DNA of 40,159 nt from assembly GCA_023412215.1 (NCBI GenBank), contig JAEYNX010000023.1, positions 1-40,159 of the forward strand. The letters are read 5' to 3'. Position numbers and translations under genes: made by a program. This DNA comes from Bacillota bacterium. Lineage in GTDB: Bacteria > Bacillota > Clostridia > Oscillospirales > Ruminococcaceae. Each line of letters starts with the position of its first letter. Within the stretch, counting starts at the first letter, position 1. The notes beneath the pieces were generated by a model, which had not been told where the DNA came from, searched no databases, and saw nothing but the letters and a program-made list of their open reading frames with translations. Shown here in pieces: positions 13,901-22,314 of the stretch.

Positions 13901-14335
13901 ATGAAGATTTCAACGAAAGGGCGCTATGGCCTGCGCTTAGTGCTTGATCTGGCGGTAAACTATGAAAATGGGCTCATCTCGTTAAAAGACATTGCTAAAA
14001 GGCAGGAGATCAGCGAGAAGTACCTCGAGCAAATCATCATCCTGCTGCACAAAAGCGGGCTGATTAAGAGCATGCGGGGCGCACAGGGCGGCTATACCCT
14101 CACACGGCCCCCGCAGAGCATTGCGGTGGGTGAGGTGTTGCGCGCGCTGGAGGGGCCTTTTGTTCCCGTGGACTGCGTACAGGATAAATCCTCCTGCACA
14201 CGGTCGCCCAAGTGCGCCACCATCGTGGTGTGGGAGAAGATCGGCAACGCCGTTAACGAGGTGCTGGACGGCATGACGATGCAGGATCTCGTTGCCGACT
14301 ATAACGAGAAAAACGGCTCCGATTACTGTATCTGA
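13901..14335 (+). CDS. Rrf2 family transcriptional regulator, IscR-like cysteines
   Basis: The 144-residue winged-helix regulator starts MKISTKGRYGLRLVLDLA. It has a DNA-binding helix region (LKDIAKRQEISEKYLEQIIILLHKSG) and wing GAQGGYTLTRPP. Cys92, Cys99 and Cys105 (DCVQDKSSC, SPKC) sit almost exactly where IscR holds its [2Fe-2S] cluster (92, 98, 104), so this is probably an Fe-S or redox sensor and not a CymR-type protein. No iscS/iscU/suf genes lie in the window, so its targets are elsewhere or unknown. It may also control itself through the leader. TAGGAGAG precedes the ATG. Confidence 0.93.
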   Translation: MKISTKGRYGLRLVLDLAVNYENGLISLKDIAKRQEISEKYLEQIIILLHKSGLIKSMRGAQGGYTLTRPPQSIAVGEVLRALEGPFVPVDCVQDKSSCTRSPKCATIVVWEKIGNAVNEVLDGMTMQDLVADYNEKNGSDYCI

Positions 14336-14377
14336 CCGTTTCTCGTTGTGCGTTGATATCGCCCAATAACATTCTTT

Positions 14378-14424
14378 TCGGGGCTGGAGTGGACGGAAAA
14401 CCGCCGCTTTAAGCCCCGATTTGT
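14378..14424 (+). terminator. Probable terminator of the Rrf2 gene
   Basis: TCGGGGCT (14378-14385) pairs with AGCCCCGA (14412-14419), enclosing a GG/CC-rich inner loop, followed by TTTGTG. The T-tract is short. Confidence 0.55.
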
Positions 14425-14461
14425 GTACACACCGCTTCTGCACAGGCAACCGCACCGGGCG

Positions 14462-15040
14462 TTATCCCAAGCGGATGACCAGCACCGAGGCGTTGCCGAT
14501 GTCGGCGGCACTGTCGGCGTTTACAAGCCGTATCCGCCGCTCCTCGCCCTTTGGCACCAACACCGCGGCGTGCGCGCAAAGCGACATGCAGGTGCCCATA
14601 AAGTAGGCGTTGCGGCAGAAAGAGCGGGAGCCTAAGAGCTCCTTGCCGTTTGTTTCCAGCAAAAGCGAAGCGGTCACGCCGGAGGCGGGTGCCGCCGAGG
14701 CGCTGTACCACAGAAGGTAGACGCCCCCCGTTTTTCCCGCGCTGAGGCGGATGACGCTGCCCTGCTGTGTTAGGGAGATGCCGCCGTGGCCGCCCAGCTC
14801 CGCCGTAAAACAGACGGGCATGCCGGGCTTTACATCCTGCTGTAATTCCGCGCGCATGTACTGGGCAAAACCGGCGGAAAGGCTGCCGTCACCCACCAGG
14901 GAGTCGGTCAGCCCCTTTTGTATCTGCCGCGGGGTGCTGTCTGCCTCCCCGGTTCTGTTCTGTTTGCCGTCCTCCTCATTGGGCACATGACCGAAGGCTT
15001 TTAAAAACAGCTCGTCATCCTCGAACCCGGCTCCCGTCAC
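14462..15040 (-). CDS. Jelly-roll (BclA C-terminal-like) domain protein, unknown function
   Basis: The predicted product is 192 residues. The first 70 are polar. The rest is beta-rich and reads like the trimerising C-terminal domain of exosporium BclA proteins: GGISLTQQGSVIRL, GKTGGVYLLWYSAS, then VTASLLLETNGKELL and an end NADSAADIGNASVLVIRL. This resemblance is from strand pattern and the NASVxVIRL end, not a search. There is no collagen region and no signal peptide. The start is GTG 15040 behind AGGGGGT; the upstream GTG 15085 has no SD. It could be a spore-surface protein, in line with the collagen-like genes at the right end of the window. Confidence 0.65.
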   Translation of the reverse strand: MTGAGFEDDELFLKAFGHVPNEEDGKQNRTGEADSTPRQIQKGLTDSLVGDGSLSAGFAQYMRAELQQDVKPGMPVCFTAELGGHGGISLTQQGSVIRLSAGKTGGVYLLWYSASAAPASGVTASLLLETNGKELLGSRSFCRNAYFMGTCMSLCAHAAVLVPKGEERRIRLVNADSAADIGNASVLVIRLG

Positions 15041-15256
15041 TTGATTATACCCCCTGTTTCTCCGCGCCGATAAAGATATCTGCACGGTTTATTATGATCA
15101 AAGAACGGCATAGATGCAGCCATTCATTTATACTGATTTCTGTTTTAAATACGCCGCTTTAAAAGCAGCGTACTGGAAAAGGGCGTCAAAACATTGTATG
15201 CGTCGGTATGAAAAAAGATGTAAAAACAAAGGGCAGCAGAAGCTGACGGTAAAGTA

Positions 15257-15305
15257 AAACGGCACCCCTGCACAGGTGTTGAGCCTTGCGCAGAGCGTGC
15301 CGTTT
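15257..15305 (-). terminator. Terminator of the thr/lys operon
   Basis: AAACGGCAC (15257-15265) pairs with GTGCCGTTT (15297-15305), a perfect 9-bp stem with a long loop. Reading leftward it ends in TTTTACTTT. It lies just beyond the last gene of the leftward operon. Between here and 15040 there is a small ACGC/GCGT hairpin (15151-15171) and no gene. Confidence 0.6.
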
Positions 15306-15330
15306 CATTCTATATGGGTATATGTTGTTT

Positions 15331-15744
15331 TTATAGGACGAGCACAAAGGTTCCGGCGGTAATCAGCAGCGCGCCGACAACGGTTTTGGGCGTAAAGCGC
15401 TCGTGCAGAAAGATAAAGGCCAGCACCAGCGTGATCACGATGCTGAACTTATCGATCGGCACCACCTTGCTTACCTCGCCGATCTGGATGGCCTTGTAGT
15501 AACAAAGCCAGGATAGCCCGGTGGCGATGCCGGAGAGGATTAAGAAAATCCAGCTCTTCTGCGTAAGGTCGTGCAGCCCCGAAAGGCCGCCGGTGGCAAA
15601 CACAATGCCCCACGCCAGTATCAGCACCACCGCGGTGCGGATGGCGGTAGCCAAGTTGGAGCTGACGTTTTCAATACCCACCTTGGCCAAGATAGAGGTA
15701 AGACTGGCAAAGACAGCCGATAATACGGCATATACGATCCACAT
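15331..15744 (-). CDS. EamA-family (DMT) transporter, half-size
   Basis: The 137-residue membrane protein has a single EamA domain: MWIVYAVLSAVFASLTSILAKVGIENV at the N-terminus, then SWLCYYKAIQIGEVSKVVPIDKFSIV, then LAFIFLHERFTPKTVVGALLI. There are about five membrane helices, half of the usual ten-helix transporter, so it would work as a dimer, as small DMT proteins do. The substrate is unknown. Its position at the end of the threonine operon hints at amino-acid export, which is inference. ATG 15744 is chosen behind GGGGGA; ATG 15783 lies directly against its purine run and would add 13 polar residues. Confidence 0.85.
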   Translation of the reverse strand: MWIVYAVLSAVFASLTSILAKVGIENVSSNLATAIRTAVVLILAWGIVFATGGLSGLHDLTQKSWIFLILSGIATGLSWLCYYKAIQIGEVSKVVPIDKFSIVITLVLAFIFLHERFTPKTVVGALLITAGTFVLVL

Positions 15745-15810
15745 ATTCCGGTTCCCCCGCAGGCTGCTTTTGGTTGTAGCCATCCCTTTACACCCTTAAC
15801 TTTGTGCCGT

Positions 15811-17016
15811 CTAGCTGATGAACGCGTCGTGGATCGCGGTAACGGCCTTTTCGGCATCCTTTTTATCGATGAGCACCGAGATTTTGATCTCGCTGGTGGA
15901 GATCATCTGTATGTTGATGTTGGCCTCCATCAGGGCCTCGAACATCTTCGCGGCAACGCCCGCGTGGGTTTGCATACCGGCGCCCACAATGGATACCTTC
16001 GAGATGTTGTCGTCGCATAGCAGGTTTTTGCCGCCGATGGTGTGTACATAATCGTTTAACAGGTCCATGGCGAGGTCCTTGTGCGCGTGCGAAACGGTAA
16101 AGCTGATATCCTTGGTGTTGTCGCGGCCGATGGACTGCAGGATGATGTCTACATTGATCTTGTTCTGCCCGAGTAAGGAAAACAGCTTAAACGCGATGCC
16201 CGGCTGGTCGGGTACCCCTACCACCGAGATTCTCGCCACGTTATCGTCATGGGTTACACCCTTTATTAACATTTTCTCCACTTTAATAGCCTCCTTCACC
16301 TTTGTTCCAGGAACCTTCGTCAGACTGGAAAGTACCTCAAGGTTTACCGCGTATTTCTTCGCCATCTCTACCGAGCGGTTGTGCAGCACCTGCGCGCCCA
16401 GGGTGGCAAGCTCGAGCATCTCGTCGTAGGTGATCTCCTCAAGCTTCTGCGCCGTTTTTACATGGCGCGGGTCGGCGGTGTACACGCCGTCTACGTCGGT
16501 GTAAATCTGGCACAGGCCGGCGTGCATGGCTGCCGCAATGGCAACCGCCGAGGTGTCGGAGCCGCCGCGCCCGAGGGTGGTGATGTCGTCGTAGCGGTTA
16601 ATGCCCTGAAAGCCCGCCACAATCACAATATTCTTCTTGTTGATCTCGTTTTCCATGCGCTCGGTGTCGATGCGCTTGATGCGCGAGTTGCCGTGGGTAG
16701 AGTCGGTAATAAAGCCCGCCTGCCACCCCGTAAGCGATTTTACCGGGTAACCAAGCTTCTCAATCGCCATGGCAAGCAGCGCGATGGAGATCTGCTCGCC
16801 GGTGGAGAGCAGTACATCCATCTCCCGCTGGGACGGCTTCTCGTTGATCTCCGCCGCCTTCTCAATAAGGTCGTCGGTGGTGTCGCCCTGCGCCGAAACC
16901 ACCACGATCACGTCGTTGCCCGCGGCGTAGGTTTCGGTAACGATGCGCGCCACATTAAAGATGCGCTCGGTATTCTTTACCGAGGTGCCGCCGAATTTCT
17001 GAACAATCAGACTCAT
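15811..17016 (-). CDS. lysC: Aspartate kinase
   Basis: LysC phosphorylates aspartate, the first step to lysine, threonine and methionine. The 401 residues start MSLIVQKFGGTSVKNTERI (KFGGTS kinase motif). They include VVVVSAQGDTTDDL, STGEQIS, TTLGRGGSDTSAVA and TDVDGVYTADPR, and end with two ACT domains (about 265-401) that bind the feedback effector. ATG 17016 has GGGAGG 10 nt upstream; the 31 extra residues of the longer open frame do not resemble the family. It lies 108 nt downstream of thrB in the same leftward operon. It is monofunctional, with no fused homoserine dehydrogenase. Confidence 0.96.
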   Translation of the reverse strand: MSLIVQKFGGTSVKNTERIFNVARIVTETYAAGNDVIVVVSAQGDTTDDLIEKAAEINEKPSQREMDVLLSTGEQISIALLAMAIEKLGYPVKSLTGWQAGFITDSTHGNSRIKRIDTERMENEINKKNIVIVAGFQGINRYDDITTLGRGGSDTSAVAIAAAMHAGLCQIYTDVDGVYTADPRHVKTAQKLEEITYDEMLELATLGAQVLHNRSVEMAKKYAVNLEVLSSLTKVPGTKVKEAIKVEKMLIKGVTHDDNVARISVVGVPDQPGIAFKLFSLLGQNKINVDIILQSIGRDNTKDISFTVSHAHKDLAMDLLNDYVHTIGGKNLLCDDNISKVSIVGAGMQTHAGVAAKMFEALMEANINIQMISTSEIKISVLIDKKDAEKAVTAIHDAFIS

Positions 17017-17124
17017 CAGTCCGTTTCCTCCCTGCATATTGTGCTGTGTTTTTGGGCCTGCCGCTCTCCATGCCCCGTTCTTTGGGAACAAGGGCGAAGC
17101 GTAACCCACCCATGCCCTGTTACT

Positions 17125-18039
17125 CTATTTTAGGGGCGGCAGGTTGCCGCTGCCCTGAATAACCTGTGCGCCGTGGTTGTCGATCTCAAGGGGCAGCAGC
17201 CGCCACGCGGCCTTGCCCATTTGGTCAAGCGCCTGCCGCGCCTTTGCCTCAAAGCCGGTGTTCTCACCGCCCGTTATCGCCATCAGCGCCGAGCCGGAGC
17301 CGCTGATAAACGCGGCGTAGGCGCCAAGGCGGTAAGACATCTCAAAAACCTCTTTTGCGCCGCTGATAAAACCCAGACGGTAAGGCTGGTGCAGCCGGTC
17401 GTTTACGGCTACGCGCAGGTTTTCGTACTTGCCCTCTAAAAGCGATGCCGACATTAGCGCCGCGCGCGAAAGGTTGTGCACCGCGTCTTTGCGCGATACC
17501 GTCTCGGGCAGCACGCCGCGCGCAAACTCGGTGGAAAGCTCAAAATCGGGTATAAAGGCATACAGCCGAAGCGAACCGGTAATCTCCTGCTTAATATAGT
17601 ATACGCGCCGCTCTTCCATCACGGCGGTAACAAGCCCGCCCAGTAATGCCGGGGTGGTGTTATCGGGGTGGCCCTCGATCTCGGCGGCGAGGTTTACCAG
17701 CGCGTCGGTGTTAAGCGGGTGGCTTAACAGCTCATTTGCGCCCACCAGCCCCGCGATGATACAGGCCGAGGAGCTGCCGAGGCCCCGCGTCATGGGGATG
17801 TTGTTCTCCTGCCTGATCATAAGTCCCTTTAAGCGCCTGCCGCACAGGGCAAACAGGCTTTGCGCGGCGGTGAAGATCAGGTTGTCGCCGCCCGTTGGCA
17901 CCGGGATGCCGTCGAGCGAAGCGATGTCTATGCTGTCGCTTTCCTCTATATAAACGTTGTTGTACAGGTTAACGGCAAGGCCGAGCGAGTCAAACCCCGA
18001 GCCGAGGTTTGCGCTGGTAGCCGGTACGGATATCTTCAT
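17125..18039 (-). CDS. thrB: Homoserine kinase
   Basis: ThrB phosphorylates homoserine on the way to threonine. This GHMP kinase of 304 residues starts MKISVPATSANLGSGFDSLG. It has the ATP loop PMTRGLGSSSACIIAG and the GHMP C-terminal motif AAFISGSGSALMAI. ATG 18039 fits the family N-terminus. A TTG at 18081 overlaps the hom stop codon, and an ATG at 18057 is also in frame; none has a strong SD, so translation is probably coupled to hom. Threonine synthase (thrC) is not in the window. Confidence 0.95.
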   Translation of the reverse strand: MKISVPATSANLGSGFDSLGLAVNLYNNVYIEESDSIDIASLDGIPVPTGGDNLIFTAAQSLFALCGRRLKGLMIRQENNIPMTRGLGSSSACIIAGLVGANELLSHPLNTDALVNLAAEIEGHPDNTTPALLGGLVTAVMEERRVYYIKQEITGSLRLYAFIPDFELSTEFARGVLPETVSRKDAVHNLSRAALMSASLLEGKYENLRVAVNDRLHQPYRLGFISGAKEVFEMSYRLGAYAAFISGSGSALMAITGGENTGFEAKARQALDQMGKAAWRLLPLEIDNHGAQVIQGSGNLPPLK

Positions 18040-18077
18040 CAATGCTGTTTCATCCATTTCCGCGGAGGCACCGCCAA

Positions 18078-19319
18078 TCAATAATCCAGTACCCGAATCT
18101 CGGCGAGTACCGTAACGCCCGCTGCCTTGAGCTGATTAATGCCCTCGGCGATCGCCTTCTCGGTGAGGTCGCTTGTAACAAACGCAAGCTCGTTTTCAGG
18201 CTGGTTCTTGCGCGCGAGGGCGCTTACCTCGCCAAACACCTTGGCAATAAGCGGCGGGGCCGCCTTAACGTCGGGGAAGAGGGCGCGGATGTACATCGGG
18301 GTGCTGTAATTTTCAAAGTTCTCTACATAGTTTTCGGTGCTGTCCTGCCAATAGAGCGTTTTAATCGTATCTTTGTTCTTGATTGCGTCAATAATATCGG
18401 CAACCACGGCGCTGGCTGTGGGCAGCTTGCCCGCGCCCTTGCCGTAAAACACCACGTCGCCGGTGGCGTCGCCGCGCACCAGAATGCCGTTGAACACGTC
18501 ATCCACCCCCGCGAGCTGGCTTTCGCGGCTGATGAACGCGGGGCTTACCATGATGTGCAGCCTGCCGTTTTCAAGCTTCTTGGCGCGGCCGATGAGCTTG
18601 ATCACGCCGCCCCAGCTTTCGGCGTAGGCGACGTCTTCGGGGGTGAGCCTGGTAATGCCCTCGGTTTTCACCTGCTCGGGGTATACATGCTTCCCGTAGG
18701 CAAGGGAGGCGAGGATGCAGATCTTGCGGCAGGCGTCGTCGCCCTCGATGTCGGCGGAGGGGTCGCGCTCGGCGTAGCCAAGCTCCTGCGCCAGCTTTAA
18801 CGCGTCGTCAAAGGGCATCTGCTCGCGGATCATCTTGGTTAAGATAAAGTTGGTGGTGCCGTTTAAAATGCCCGCCACCTCGCGGATTTCGTTTGCCGCA
18901 AGGCATTGGTGCATCGGGCGGATGATGGGGATGCCGCCGCCCACGCTCGCCTCAAACAAAAAGTTTACGTGGTGCTCGCGCGCAAGGTAGAGCAGCTCGG
19001 CGCCCTTGGCGGCCACCAGCGCCTTGTTGGAGGTTACAACGCTTTTGCCGCTCTCAAGGCAGGCCTTTACAAAGTCGTAGGCGGGGTGGATACCGCCCAT
19101 TACCTCCACTACCACCGAAACGGTAGGGTCTTGCACAATGATATTAAAATCCTTGATAAAGCAGTTTTTGTACGGTACGTCAAAATCGCGCAGGTCGAGG
19201 ATATATTTAAGAGTTACCTCCTCGCCCAGCTTGCCTTTAAGCGATTCCTTGCTTTTGAGCAGTATCTCGGCTACTCCCGAGCCTACCACCCCGTGCCCCA
19301 TTAATGCGATATTCGCCAT
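18078..19319 (-). CDS. hom: Homoserine dehydrogenase
   Basis: The enzyme reduces aspartate semialdehyde to homoserine with NAD(P)H. The 413 residues show the nucleotide-binding GHGVVGSGVAEIL, the catalytic-domain FEASVGGGIPIIRP and GILNGTTNFIL, and the family signature AYAERDPSADIEGDDACRKI. A C-terminal ACT domain (about 340-413) is present, probably for threonine feedback. It is preceded by the ACT-domain regulator gene and followed closely by thrB. Confidence 0.97.
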   Translation of the reverse strand: MANIALMGHGVVGSGVAEILLKSKESLKGKLGEEVTLKYILDLRDFDVPYKNCFIKDFNIIVQDPTVSVVVEVMGGIHPAYDFVKACLESGKSVVTSNKALVAAKGAELLYLAREHHVNFLFEASVGGGIPIIRPMHQCLAANEIREVAGILNGTTNFILTKMIREQMPFDDALKLAQELGYAERDPSADIEGDDACRKICILASLAYGKHVYPEQVKTEGITRLTPEDVAYAESWGGVIKLIGRAKKLENGRLHIMVSPAFISRESQLAGVDDVFNGILVRGDATGDVVFYGKGAGKLPTASAVVADIIDAIKNKDTIKTLYWQDSTENYVENFENYSTPMYIRALFPDVKAAPPLIAKVFGEVSALARKNQPENELAFVTSDLTEKAIAEGINQLKAAGVTVLAEIRVLDY

Positions 19320-19383
19320 GTCCTTATCCCTGCCTTTCCCATCTATCCATGCCCCAGCGGCATAAATTTGTACTTTTGCGGCG

Positions 19384-19827
19384 TCAGCGCCCGGAGATCA
19401 TCCTCACGTCTACAATGCCCTCCATCGCCTTGAGCTGCTCGAGCAGCTCACCGGTATCCATCCTTAGATTATCGCTTCTCGCCGAAACCGAAACCAGCGC
19501 CACGCCGTCCACCGGAATGTTCTGGTTTACGGTGAGGATATTGGCCCCCGCCGCGTAAAGCTCGGAGGTAAAGCGCGAAAGTACCCCCGGCTCGTCACTG
19601 AGGGTGGCGGTGAGGGTGAGCATGCTGTCCGCCGCCAAGGTACCCTGCGCAAACACACGGTCTTTATACTTGTAAAACGCGCTGCGGGAGATCCCCACCA
19701 TCTGCGCTGCCTGAGAGGTCGTTTTGGCCTTTCCGCCCGCAAGCAGGCTTTTGGCTGCAACCACCTTTAGAAAAACGTCGGGCAGCACATTGGCATCAAC
19801 CACAATATATTTCGGTTTGGTGTTCAT
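19384..19827 (-). CDS. ACT-domain protein with N-terminal HTH-like region (PheB/UPF0735)
   Basis: The 147-residue protein starts MNTKPKYIVVDANVLPDVFL. It then has a helix-turn-helix-like stretch (TTSQAAQMVGISRSAFYKYKD) and an ACT domain from about residue 75 (LTLTATLSDEPGVLSRFTSEL). It matches Bacillus PheB, where MKEETFYLVREDVLPD is the start. As the first gene of the hom-thrB-lysC operon it may sense an amino acid and regulate the operon, which is inference. ATG 19827 fits the family length. ATG 19839 sits too close to AAAGG, and the longer open frame (to 19968) looks like untranslated leader. Confidence 0.88.
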   Translation of the reverse strand: MNTKPKYIVVDANVLPDVFLKVVAAKSLLAGGKAKTTSQAAQMVGISRSAFYKYKDRVFAQGTLAADSMLTLTATLSDEPGVLSRFTSELYAAGANILTVNQNIPVDGVALVSVSARSDNLRMDTGELLEQLKAMEGIVDVRMISGR

Positions 19828-20053
19828 ATTGAGATCCATGCCCTTTCTTTCGGGTCTTACGCCCAAAAGAGAGGGCATAAAACCAAATTTAAAAAGTGCC
19901 GGTGCCGCGTAGGCAGGGAGGGTCTTGCTAACAGGCAGTTTTTCGAGGGCCCAAAGATTTTCTTTCAACCTATCGCCTCACAGCCTTTAGGATTCCAACC
20001 TGCTTATGAGATATAGTACGTCATTGATAAACGAATGTGTTCATATGAGATAC

Positions 20054-20082
20054 ACTATAACATGACGTCCACGTTTGTTCAA
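20054..20082 (-). promoter_or_regulatory. SigA promoter of the threonine operon
   Basis: Reading leftward: TTGAAC (20082-20077), 17-nt spacer, TATAGT (20059-20054). The leader to the first gene is about 220 nt. The 9-bp word TATGAGATA occurs at 20044-20052 (at the transcript start) and again at 20005-20013, possibly operator sites. Confidence 0.7.
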
Positions 20083-20190
20083 TTTCAATATAGGCTTATA
20101 TCTTATCAAAAGGTACGGTATTTCTTCATTTTTTAAGATAAATAGGGCATTGCTTTTGTTTTCTCGTGAATTTATTGAATATTAAAAAGT

Positions 20191-20221
20191 TTGTCGATTT
20201 TTTGTATATAAATTATATAAT
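20191..20221 (+). promoter_or_regulatory. Possible promoter in the long gap before the permease gene
   Basis: TTGTCG (20191-20196) is followed at 17 nt by TATATA or at 19 nt by TATAAT (20216-20221). If used, it gives a leader of about 430 nt containing the hairpin element at 20510-20571. The rest of 20083-20657 holds no convincing gene. Confidence 0.4.
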
Positions 20222-20509
20222 ATTTATGAATATCCTAGCAAACCCCTTGATAATCATTTTCTTAGGAAGTAAGATTAAACTAAGCGGAAGAGTCTGCTTA
20301 TTTTGAACCTTTTGCACGAGAATTTGCTGCAAACAGTGGAATATGGCTTTTTCGGTTTTCTTCTTTACAAGAAGCGCAGTCGGCAGCTGAAGAAAATGTT
20401 TAGTAAAAATCGTTTTAAAAGAAGTAACCGGCAGCATTATAGACCTTGACCATAAGGCCAAAAGGGCGGTTGGGTGAGTAACCTGCAATTGTCATACTAA
20501 TTCTTCGTT

Positions 20510-20571
20510 AAAAAAGTGATAAATCACTTTTTTAATCCCCGCCTTTGGCGGGAACATTAACGCTTTGCGTT
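20510..20571 (+). repeat. Triple-hairpin intergenic element, copy A
   Basis: Three stems follow one another: AAAAAAGTGAT/ATCACTTTTTT (20510-20533), CCCGCC-ttt-GGCGGG (20538-20552) and AACGC-ttt-GCGTT (20559-20571). A related element lies at 37098-37161 in the same orientation. Copy A sits about 90 nt before the permease gene. Confidence 0.65.
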
Positions 20572-20657
20572 ATTGCAATCTGAGTATCGAACGGCATGGA
20601 AACGGGTATTTTATCCCCATTTCCAATGAAATTTAGTATAAAACGGGAGGCATACGC

Positions 20658-21743
20658 TTGAATATTGATAAGGTAGAACGCCGCAGAGCCTTTATCATCA
20701 ACACCATCTATTGGGTGGTTGTTATCGCGCTCATCTACGTGAGCCTAAAATATGTGGCGAAGTGGATCATGCCGTTTATCATCGGCTTTTTCATCGCCTA
20801 CCTGTTAAAGCCGCTGGTGGAGCTGTTGCACCGCAAACTAAAGGGCAACCGCAAAATATGGGCGGTGCTGGTGATGATTCTGGCCTACGGGGTGGTGGGC
20901 CTGCTGCTGTGGCTGCTCGGCTCGCGCATCGTTTACGGCTTTCAGAAGCTGTTTGAGATGCTGCCGAACATGTACACCTACGACCTTGAGCCCGCGCTTG
21001 AGCGCGTCAATGAGTTTTTCGTAAACTTCTTCTCCGGCCTTACCCCAGCCATCTCCGATACCCTCAACACCATGCTGAGCAATGTGATGGGAGCCCTCAG
21101 AGACTTTGTCGTCAACACCTCCAAATCGGTGGTAGGGTGGATTGCGCTGGCTTCCACAAAGCTGCCCACCCTTTTGCTCGGGCTGATCTTCACCATTATG
21201 TCGTCGGTATTCATCAGCATCGACTACCAGCGTATCCGCGGCTTTTTGTTAAAGCAGCTCCCTTCCAAGTATATCGGGTGGCTGTATGACGGCAAAAGCT
21301 TTGTATCCGACACCTTGCTTCGGTACCTTCGCGCGTATTCTATTATTATGTCCATTACCTTTGTAGAGCTTTCGGTGGGGCTAACCATCCTGCGGGTGGA
21401 ATCAGCCATCCTGATTGCGCTCATCATCGCGGTGGTGGATATCGTACCGGTACTCGGCACCGGCACCATCGTCATCCCGTGGATCGTCATCTCGATCATA
21501 CAGGGCAACTACGCCCGCGCGGTCGGCCTGCTGATTCTGTACGTTGTTATCATCATCGTGCGCAACATCATGGAGCCGAGGATCGTGGGGCAGAGCATCG
21601 GCTTAAATCCGCTGCTCACGCTCATGTGCATGTATATCGGTCTGGTGAACTTCGGCGTTATCGGGATGCTGCTGCTGCCCATGCTGCTGCTGATTGCGAT
21701 AAACTTCCAAGAGAGTGGAAAAATAAAATTCTGGAAAACCTGA
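20658..21743 (+). CDS. AI-2E/YtvI-family permease
   Basis: The 361-residue polytopic membrane protein of the AI-2E transporter (PerM/YtvI) family has about eight helices. These include the N-terminal pair (TIYWVVVIALIYVSL, IMPFIIGFFIAYLLKPLVELL) and the conserved C-terminal set (IALIIAVVDIVPVLGTGTIVIPWIVIS, RNIMEPRIVGQSIGLNPLLTLMCMYIG). YtvI in Bacillus is a sporulation membrane protein; whether this one exports a signal or serves spore formation is open. The start is TTG with GGGAGG 7 nt upstream. The last codons are repeated downstream (see repeat at 21711-21791). Confidence 0.92.
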   Translation: MNIDKVERRRAFIINTIYWVVVIALIYVSLKYVAKWIMPFIIGFFIAYLLKPLVELLHRKLKGNRKIWAVLVMILAYGVVGLLLWLLGSRIVYGFQKLFEMLPNMYTYDLEPALERVNEFFVNFFSGLTPAISDTLNTMLSNVMGALRDFVVNTSKSVVGWIALASTKLPTLLLGLIFTIMSSVFISIDYQRIRGFLLKQLPSKYIGWLYDGKSFVSDTLLRYLRAYSIIMSITFVELSVGLTILRVESAILIALIIAVVDIVPVLGTGTIVIPWIVISIIQGNYARAVGLLILYVVIIIVRNIMEPRIVGQSIGLNPLLTLMCMYIGLVNFGVIGMLLLPMLLLIAINFQESGKIKFWKT

Positions 21744-21791
21744 TCGCTGTGTCCACTCTCTGAGAGTGGAAAGGTTAAATTCTGGTAAACT
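21711..21791 (+). repeat. 30-bp direct repeat at the end of the permease gene
   Basis: The copies are 21711-21740 and 21762-21791, with 25 of 30 bases equal. They are 51 bases (17 codons) apart and in the same frame. Copy 1 encodes the final ESGKIKFWKT; copy 2 would encode ESGKVKFW and then a stop, lying after the real stop. GAGAGTGG/CCACTCTC also allows a hairpin. Confidence 0.8.
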
Positions 21792-22171
21792 ATCCATTGC
21801 TGAGTAGAGTAACTCCTTCTCTGTGGCTCCTTTTAGATGGTGTGTGTATAACGCGGGACAGGGTGCGGAGACGCCTTTTGATGTGCGTTGATTTAAGCCG
21901 TTAATTAAATGTGCAATTGTGATACAGATTACACATTGTTAGCGTGTGAAAAGAGACGCCGCTGCGGGCTGCCAAGCGCGCCTCCTTAGTAATATTAGAT
22001 TTGTCTTTGTGCCTTTCACGGAGGTAAAGCCGCATATTAATAGAAAAAGGGAGATACTCGTGCAGATGGTGCACAGATAGGGCATTCTCACTATTGTCAG
22101 GGAGGCAGATAAGCCCGCGATATAGATGCGATTATCAAAGCAGTTCAAAAATATTTTTGACTGTGAATTGA
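21792..22171. other. Intergenic stretch without a recognised gene
   Basis: Open frames here are short and lack SD sites. The only notable point is that CGTTAATTAAATGTGCAAT (21899-21917) closely resembles the promoter region of the transaldolase gene (22179-22197), as if an upstream region had been duplicated. Confidence 0.5.
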
Positions 22172-22200
22172 TTGAAATCGTTAATTAAGTGTGCTATACT
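22172..22200 (+). promoter_or_regulatory. SigA promoter of the transaldolase-like gene
   Basis: TTGAAA (22172-22177), 17-nt spacer, TATACT (22195-22200). The leader is about 300 nt and contains a possible small membrane-peptide gene. Confidence 0.75.
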
Positions 22201-22314
22201 ATTGCGTGTTAAAGGTATTTTCCGAGGCGAAAAGGAGATATTGAAAACAGGGCACGTCCCTTATACTTATTACAATTAGAAATACAGAAAAAATTTGAGC
22301 AAAAGGCCCCGTTT

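Noticed and set aside
19828..19968. 47-residue N-terminal extension of the ACT-domain protein
   Set aside because: The family starts at the equivalent of residue 48; the extension has no SD at its start and lies in the transcript leader.
20303..20449. 48-codon TTG frame with a hydrophobic and basic product in the gap before the permease gene
   Set aside because: It has a weak SD, no recognisable motif and AT-rich random-looking context; a minus-strand frame over the same bases is equally long.
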